A program made the position numbers and the translations under genes. Positions 47,039 to 50,898 of a DNA stretch of 50,898 nucleotides are shown here, piece by piece. How positions within the stretch are numbered: position 1 is the first letter of the stretch; each line of letters begins with the position of its first letter. Below the pieces are notes generated by a model. That model saw nothing but the letters and a program-made list of their open reading frames with translations, had not been told where the DNA came from and searched no databases. This DNA is from Thiorhodococcus drewsii AZ1 (GTDB lineage: Bacteria; Pseudomonadota; Gammaproteobacteria; Chromatiales; Chromatiaceae), in contig NZ_AFWT01000033.1 of NCBI RefSeq assembly GCF_000224065.1, forward strand, positions 1 to 50,898. Reading direction: 5' to 3'.

Positions 47039-47156
47039 TTAAGCCTCTTTGCGTGCATGCATGGCGCTCAATCGACCGTAAGTGGCTTGTTTGAGCGCAG
47101 ACCATCGAATAAAGACCGGTGAATCATGAAGGGATGCGGAGCATGATTATTTTGTG

Positions 47157-47181
47157 AACGGTTAATTGCACGTTTACCGTT
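47157..47181. promoter_or_regulatory. Operator-like dyad AACGGT-N13-ACCGTT
   Basis: This is one of three copies of an inverted repeat (the others are at 48112-48135 and 48146-48170). It lies in the gap between the AcaB-like gene and the DUF2857-like gene, upstream of the DUF2857-traF-traH-traG run, where an element regulator could bind. Confidence 0.6.
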
Positions 47182-47254
47182 TTTGATGGATCGGATCAGG
47201 TCTTCGATGCATCCGAATACGGTCCTCTGCGCCATCGGTGACTCGGTTGGCACG

Positions 47255-47983
47255 TCATTCCGTGTCAGGATCGCTGTCCGTCTCGCCTGATAAGTCCTCG
47301 TCGCTTACGGTCACGATCTCGCGGGAGGCGGTGTCGACCGCGTCACGCTGACCCCGTCGCTTCGCCTCGTCATAGGCGTAGCGATGCAGCTCGATGAAGC
47401 TCTGGGCGGCGCGCCCGAGGCGGTTGCGCCAGGTGACTTCGATCTCCGTACGCTCCTTGCTGGAGAGCAGACCCGACAGCCAGAGGGTGTCGATCGCGAT
47501 CATCACCTGGTCGAGTTCGAGGATCAGATGGGTATAGGCGCCGATGTGGGGCGAGGCGATCTGTACCTTGAGATCGACCGGATGGGTGTAGCGGGGACGT
47601 GCCTTCAGCAGGTCGTGCCGCTCGAGTTCGAGCTGCCAGTGCTCGCGGTCGGCGAGGATGGCCGCGCTGAGCTCCTCAAGCCGCTGGGTGATCACCGTCT
47701 CGAACTGATCGGCTTCCTCATCGGTCGCGACGATCCGCAGGATGACGTCGATACCGTAGAGGGCGGTCATGGTAGGGCGGAACTGTCGGAGGCTGACGAG
47801 CCGACGTGCATACTCGCTGTGAATGCGGATCTGGCGATCAAACACCGGGCGGCTGTGACGATAGGCGCGGGTGGAGCGACCGGATGCTGCGGCCTTGACC
47901 GCTGCAGTCGGCTGACGGGGATCGGCGTCCGAGGGCGGGGGCGGCGCTGAAGTGGTCGTCTCTTCGCTGGGGTCGATAGCCAT
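47255..47983 (-). CDS. TIGR03761/AcaB-like integrating conjugative element protein
   Basis: The protein has 242 residues from ATG 47983, which has a strong GGAGGAG 10 nt upstream; an in-frame ATG at 48250 would add 89 unconserved residues. The family pattern includes FDRQIRIHSEYARRLVSLRQ, ALYGIDVILRIVATDEEADQ and ILELDQVMIAIDTLWLSGLL SSKER (split for length). Members are encoded on integrating conjugative elements, and some have been linked to transfer regulation. Two copies of an operator-like dyad lie 130-190 bp upstream of the start. The Ser/Pro-rich N-terminus is probably disordered. Confidence 0.8.
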   Translation of the reverse strand: MAIDPSEETTTSAPPPPSDADPRQPTAAVKAAASGRSTRAYRHSRPVFDRQIRIHSEYARRLVSLRQFRPTMTALYGIDVILRIVATDEEADQFETVITQRLEELSAAILADREHWQLELERHDLLKARPRYTHPVDLKVQIASPHIGAYTHLILELDQVMIAIDTLWLSGLLSSKERTEIEVTWRNRLGRAAQSFIELHRYAYDEAKRRGQRDAVDTASREIVTVSDEDLSGETDSDPDTE

Positions 47984-48111
47984 CGCGGGATTCTCCTCCG
48001 AGCTGAGGGGCGGCCGACCGAGCCGCCGCGCTGCGGCGATCTGGTCAGTCGAGTGTCGAGGATGTGCACTGCAATGAGTCTTGCGCAGTGGGACGCTGCC
48101 GCGCAATGAAG

Positions 48112-48135
48112 AACGGTTAATCCGAAGTGACCGTT
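48112..48135. promoter_or_regulatory. Operator-like dyad AACGGT-N12-ACCGTT
   Basis: First of two adjacent copies in the intergenic region between the AcaB-like gene (minus) and the lytic transglycosylase gene (plus). Half-sites are 48112-48117 and 48130-48135. A shared TTAAT extension follows the left half-site, as at 47157. Confidence 0.62.
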
Positions 48136-48145
48136 TATGACGATG

Positions 48146-48170
48146 AACGGTTGCAGTGAAATTAACCGTT
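48146..48170. promoter_or_regulatory. Operator-like dyad AACGGT-N13-ACCGTT
   Basis: Second adjacent copy. Half-sites 48146-48151 and 48165-48170 with a 13-bp spacer. Its left half-site starts 34 bp after that of the first copy. The pair lies between divergent genes and may control both. Confidence 0.62.
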
Positions 48171-48252
48171 ATTGCGCCAGAAAAATGAAAAGGCTGGATA
48201 GACTCGTGCATTGATTGAACCTCTGATGGTCGATTGATCGGATGAATCATTT

Positions 48253-48915
48253 ATGCGCATGCTCCATTCATCATTCATTCTGTTCCTGGTCCTGTTCTGC
48301 TCGGTCGCCGCGACGGCGCAGGATCACCCGCCGATTCGGCTGGTCGCCGCCGCGCCCACGTCAGCCGCGACGCCTGCATCGCTCGTATCCGTTGTCACGG
48401 GGACCGCGCCGGCGTTGAGGGCAGGTGCGGATGCCTCGGGCTTCCTGGATGGCACCGTCTGGACGGACGTTGCGCGTCGTCACGGACTCGACCCCCGACT
48501 GCTTTACGGTGTCGCCTTGCAAGAGACGCGTCATCGCGTCGGGCCGCACACCTCCGCACCCTGGCCCTACACCCTGCGCGGACCCAAAGGTCCAGAGTTC
48601 CATCGGTCTCGCCAGGCCGCCGTGCGAGCGCTTCGGCAGCTCATGGCCCGCCATCGCCCTCAGGCGATCGATGTCGGTCTGATGCAAATCAATCTGCATT
48701 GGCACGGCGACAAGGTGGCGGATCCGGTCCAGTTGCTCGATGCCCACACCAACCTCGAAATCGCTGCCGAGATCCTTGTCGAGGCCATCCAATCCGCGCC
48801 GGGTGACCTCGAGCTGGGCGTTGGCCGATATCACCATTGGAAGAACGCCGCCATTGCGCGTGCTTACGGACGTCGCGTGCTGCGGATGGTGCGGGCCATG
48901 ACCGCGCATGGATGA
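48253..48915 (+). CDS. Lytic transglycosylase (SLT) of the conjugative element
   Basis: The 220-residue protein has a signal peptide (SSFILFLVLFCSVAATAQ) and a soluble lytic transglycosylase fold: RRHGLDPRLLYGVALQETRH with catalytic Glu91, DVGLMQINLHWH (the GLMQI motif), LEIAAEILVEAI and VGRYHHWKNAAIARAYGRRV. Such enzymes cleave peptidoglycan with formation of 1,6-anhydroMurNAc, so the secretion channel can cross the wall. The ribosome binding site is weak (GGATGA); an alternative ATG lies two codons later. It is divergent from the AcaB-like gene across a region carrying two operator-like dyads. Confidence 0.88.
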   Translation: MRMLHSSFILFLVLFCSVAATAQDHPPIRLVAAAPTSAATPASLVSVVTGTAPALRAGADASGFLDGTVWTDVARRHGLDPRLLYGVALQETRHRVGPHTSAPWPYTLRGPKGPEFHRSRQAAVRALRQLMARHRPQAIDVGLMQINLHWHGDKVADPVQLLDAHTNLEIAAEILVEAIQSAPGDLELGVGRYHHWKNAAIARAYGRRVLRMVRAMTAHG

Positions 48916-48967
48916 GCGAGCACGGCTGGCCGATTGCGGCCCCGAGCCACCCGTGGATCCATAGCGT

Positions 48968-49699
48968 CTAGTCATCGCGTGGTCCGGCATCGATCTGGAT
49001 CAGCCCCCGCAGACGCCCGCTCACCGGATCCTGGGTGTGCATGGCCGCGTAGAGCAGCCCAACCGGAACGAGCTGCACGCCGAATCCCGGGGTGACGTCG
49101 AGCAGCAGCACCCGGTCGCTCGCCGGCTCATAGCCGCCGATGGGCGAGAAATGCCCGAGCGACACGCCATGAATCGGAGCCCGGTCGAAGTTCACGATCA
49201 GCCGGCGTCCAGGTGTGCTCAGGGATTCCAGGAGGGCGCGAAACTCCGGTTCGCTCAGATCACGTCGCACCCGCACTGGCCCGATCCCGGTCGACTCGGC
49301 CAGCGCCGCCACCTCATCGAGCGTCATGCCCGTCACCAGCATCCGTAGCCACTGCGCCGTGTCGCCCTGAAAGAGGTCGCGCTCGTGCTCGAGCGGTCGG
49401 TCCAGTGAATGGAGGACGTTGCGCAGACTCGCCGGTCCACACGAGGACCAATGCGCCTGCGTCTGGAAATCCCGCAGAAAGGCCTGAGCCACCGGCGTCT
49501 GTCGGATCGCCGTCAGCGCCGGACCGTCGTTCGTCACCCCGGGCGCAAAACGCTCCGGGTGCGGCGCCACCAGCGTCCGCCCGTACCCGCTCAGGCCACC
49601 CAGGATGGCGAGTAGCAGAACCAGTCCAAGCGCCCATCGGCGGACGCGCCGAGGTCGACGCGCTGCTTCGATCGATACCGAGGATGTTGTGTTGTTCAT
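48968..49699 (-). CDS. Phytochelatin synthase-family cysteine peptidase
   Basis: The protein has 243 residues from ATG 49699 (GGAG 9 nt upstream). A basic N-terminus and one membrane helix (WALGLVLLLAILGGLSG) suggest a periplasm-facing anchor. The body is phytochelatin synthase-like, with catalytic Cys87 in SSCGPAS, His183 in GHFSPIGGY and Asp201 in LLLDVTP. The 18-residue His-Asp spacing is as in plant and cyanobacterial enzymes. Bacterial relatives mostly hydrolyse glutathione to gamma-Glu-Cys and may support metal or redox homeostasis. It is divergent from a response regulator with two identical dyads between them, so it is a likely regulatory target. Cargo of the conjugative element. Confidence 0.85.
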   Translation of the reverse strand: MNNTTSSVSIEAARRPRRVRRWALGLVLLLAILGGLSGYGRTLVAPHPERFAPGVTNDGPALTAIRQTPVAQAFLRDFQTQAHWSSCGPASLRNVLHSLDRPLEHERDLFQGDTAQWLRMLVTGMTLDEVAALAESTGIGPVRVRRDLSEPEFRALLESLSTPGRRLIVNFDRAPIHGVSLGHFSPIGGYEPASDRVLLLDVTPGFGVQLVPVGLLYAAMHTQDPVSGRLRGLIQIDAGPRDD

Positions 49700-49784
49700 C
49701 AGGTGTGTCTCCAGACGGGGCGGTGGCTGGGAGCCAGGATCAAGGTCTGAAATCCACACTAGCCAGGCGTGAGCGGCTTGCCTA

Positions 49785-49799
49785 GGCGTCTTTGACGCC
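49785..49799. promoter_or_regulatory. Perfect 15-bp dyad, copy 1
   Basis: GGCGTCTTTGACGCC is a perfect 6-bp inverted repeat with a 3-bp centre, lying 86 bp upstream of the phytochelatin synthase-like start. An identical copy begins 42 bp away. Confidence 0.75.
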
Positions 49800-49826
49800 A
49801 CTTGCTGCAGCGTTGGCGGAACAATT

Positions 49827-49841
49827 GGCGTCTTTGACGCC
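49827..49841. promoter_or_regulatory. Perfect 15-bp dyad, copy 2
   Basis: Identical GGCGTCTTTGACGCC, 36 bp before the response regulator start. The 42-bp spacing equals four DNA turns, which would place two bound dimers on the same helix face. The likely binder is the adjacent LuxR-type response regulator. Confidence 0.75.
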
Positions 49842-49877
49842 TTGTGTACCTGATGCGCATCGCTATGCTGACCAGGA

Positions 49878-50684
49878 ATGCACGAACACAGGGCTAAATT
49901 CATGATTGCGCAAAGGGTTCTGCGTCCTCGCCGCCCGTTCCGACTGGCCTCTGATGAGCACAGGGCGGTACCTGATCTTGACACATTCAGGATCTCACCC
50001 ATTCGCGTCCTGATTGCGGAGGACGAGGCCCTGCTGCGCACGGCGGTCGCGGAACTGTTGCCGCAGGTCGCCGGCGCGGCGGTGGAAATCGTCAGCGCCT
50101 GTGCCACTCGCAGCCAGATGCTGCGCGATACGCGGGCCTTGCAGCCGGATGTCGTTCTGCTGGATTTGCGCATGCCCGATCGCGACGGCCTGCTCTGCAC
50201 CCTAGGAGGGGCGGAGACCATCGCCGCACTGCAGCGCCAATGGACCGAGGTGCGTGTCATCTGTCTCAGCGTTCACGCCCAGCCTGACCTCGTGCGCGCC
50301 TGTCTGGACGCCGGGGCGGCGGGCTATCTGGGCAAAGGGGTCTTGCCGGAGGAGTTGTGGCGGGCGGTGCGCTGCGTCGCCTTGGGAGGACGCTATGTGG
50401 AGCCGATGCTCCAGGCGCGGCTCGACCTGCACCTCGCGGGTGCCGAGGCCACCGTCCGCTCGCAGCTGCTGGCGGGGCGTCGCGGCGATGTCCTGCGCCT
50501 CCTGCTGGAGGGGCATTCGTCCGCCGAGATCGCCGCGACGCTGCCGATCACCAAGAAATACGTCGACAAGAAGATCGCCGAGATCAAGGCGCTCCTCGGC
50601 GTCGACACAACCATCCGGATCTATCGCCTCTGTCGCGCGCTCGGCCTCGTCGACGATGAGCCCGGAGGAGGAATCGCGTCATGA
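49878..50684 (+). CDS. NarL/FixJ-type response regulator
   Basis: This 268-residue regulator has an N-terminal receiver (IRVLIAEDEALLRTAVAELL, phospho-acceptor Asp96 in VVLLDLRMPDRDG, Lys near GYLGKGV) and a C-terminal LuxR-type helix-turn-helix (DVLRLLLEGHSSAEIAATLP, ITKKYVDKKIAEIKALLGVD). About 40 residues before the receiver are extra compared with the family. The ATG at 49878 is poorly placed relative to AGGA, so ATG 49902 or a later start may be used. The stop overlaps the ATG of the Hpt gene (ATGA), indicating translational coupling. Two identical dyads lie just upstream, suggesting autoregulation and control of the divergent gene. Confidence 0.88.
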   Translation: MHEHRAKFMIAQRVLRPRRPFRLASDEHRAVPDLDTFRISPIRVLIAEDEALLRTAVAELLPQVAGAAVEIVSACATRSQMLRDTRALQPDVVLLDLRMPDRDGLLCTLGGAETIAALQRQWTEVRVICLSVHAQPDLVRACLDAGAAGYLGKGVLPEELWRAVRCVALGGRYVEPMLQARLDLHLAGAEATVRSQLLAGRRGDVLRLLLEGHSSAEIAATLPITKKYVDKKIAEIKALLGVDTTIRIYRLCRALGLVDDEPGGGIAS

Positions 50685-50898
50685 CCGCCGCAGGCACCAA
50701 GGCCATCTACGACCCGGATCTGGCGCTCGCCCGCGCAGGTGGGCGCGCCGATATCCGCGACGGGATGCTGATCGGCCTGCTCGATCTGCTGGACGACCCA
50801 ACGCGCGGCGGTCTGCTGCTCGATGTGGAGTGCTACGACCGCGAGAGCGCCGCCTGCCGCGAGGCGGCGCATCGCGCGATCGGCGTCGCGCGGCAGGC
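50681..50898 (+). CDS. Hpt-domain phosphotransfer protein (cut by window edge)
   Basis: The first 72 codons are present. The start overlaps the response regulator stop by 4 bp. The sequence IYDPDLALARAGGRADIRDG, then REAAHRAIGVARQ, matches an Hpt domain, with candidate phospho-accepting His64. It probably relays phosphate to the adjacent receiver from a sensor kinase located beyond the window, or may itself be the N-terminal part of a larger sensor. Confidence 0.6.
   Translation, partial: MTAAGTKAIYDPDLALARAGGRADIRDGMLIGLLDLLDDPTRGGLLLDVECYDRESAACREAAHRAIGVARQ

Noticed and set aside
47984-48250. 89-residue N-terminal extension of the AcaB-like protein
   Set aside because: It would cover the two operator-like dyads, shows no family similarity, and the internal ATG has a far better ribosome binding site.
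49700-50260. N-terminal extension of the phytochelatin synthase-like gene to 50260
   Set aside because: It would run antisense through the response regulator gene and across both palindromes; the ATG at 49699 has its own ribosome binding site followed by a membrane anchor.
1-50898. CRISPR arrays, tRNA or rRNA genes
   Set aside because: No regularly spaced repeats, cloverleaf-like sequence or rRNA-like sequence was noticed on reading both strands.

Overview
The window looks like a chromosomal accessory region of a high-GC gammaproteobacterium, most plausibly a Chromatiaceae-type purple sulfur bacterium. That guess rests on GC-rich codon use, Rpn/DUF4351 nucleases, very large PAS-rich sensors, REP/RAYT elements and STAND proteins with hypervariable C-termini. 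No rRNA, tRNA or photosynthesis gene is present to confirm it.

Layout. (1) 0-11 kb is a scarred region: an IS3-type element end that has cut the 5' end off a STAND NTPase gene, a lone tyrosine recombinase, an intact Rpn nuclease, a flavin reductase, a VIT1/CCC1-type transporter, a cyclic-nucleotide-binding-fold protein and a chemoreceptor. Remnants of a histidine phosphatase, an AraC regulator, a transposase and a second Rpn gene lie among them. (2) 11-22 kb holds two giant signalling proteins on the minus strand: a CheB-CheR-PAS-histidine kinase-receiver-Hpt fusion and a membrane PAS/GAF-GGDEF-EAL protein. (3) 22-29 kb holds a broken thermonuclease gene, a type IIG restriction-modification enzyme, small unknowns and a SLOG-coiled coil-4TM protein.

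(4) 29.3-36.1 kb is the most interesting part. Two convergent genes encode DUF4062-STAND proteins, one with an nSTAND1-like NTPase and one with a NACHT NTPase, both ending in an FGE-sulfatase/C-type-lectin fold. Their last 139 bp align without gaps. Twenty-two of the 25 differences fall at codon positions 1 and 2 of 16 codons whose third bases are all identical. This is the imprint of adenine-directed mutagenesis by a diversity-generating retroelement (DGR). In both genes a perfect hairpin begins exactly 22 nt after the stop codon. No reverse transcriptase or template repeat is visible here, so the diversifying machinery must act in trans from elsewhere. A REP-associated tyrosine transposase with inverted REPs sits between the two targets, and the SLOG-membrane gene is divergent from the first.

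(5) 36.4-39.4 kb has small hypothetical and secreted proteins and a phytase-like lipoprotein. (6) 39.6 kb to the end is part of an integrative conjugative element or plasmid-derived island: TraG (with a C-terminal muramidase-like domain), TraH, TraF, a DUF2857-like protein, an AcaB/TIGR03761-like protein and a lytic transglycosylase. The cargo or regulatory genes are a phytochelatin synthase-like protease divergent from a response regulator that is translationally coupled to an Hpt protein. Two operator-like repeat families are visible here: a 15-bp perfect dyad repeated 42 bp apart, and AACGGT-N12/13-ACCGTT repeated three times.
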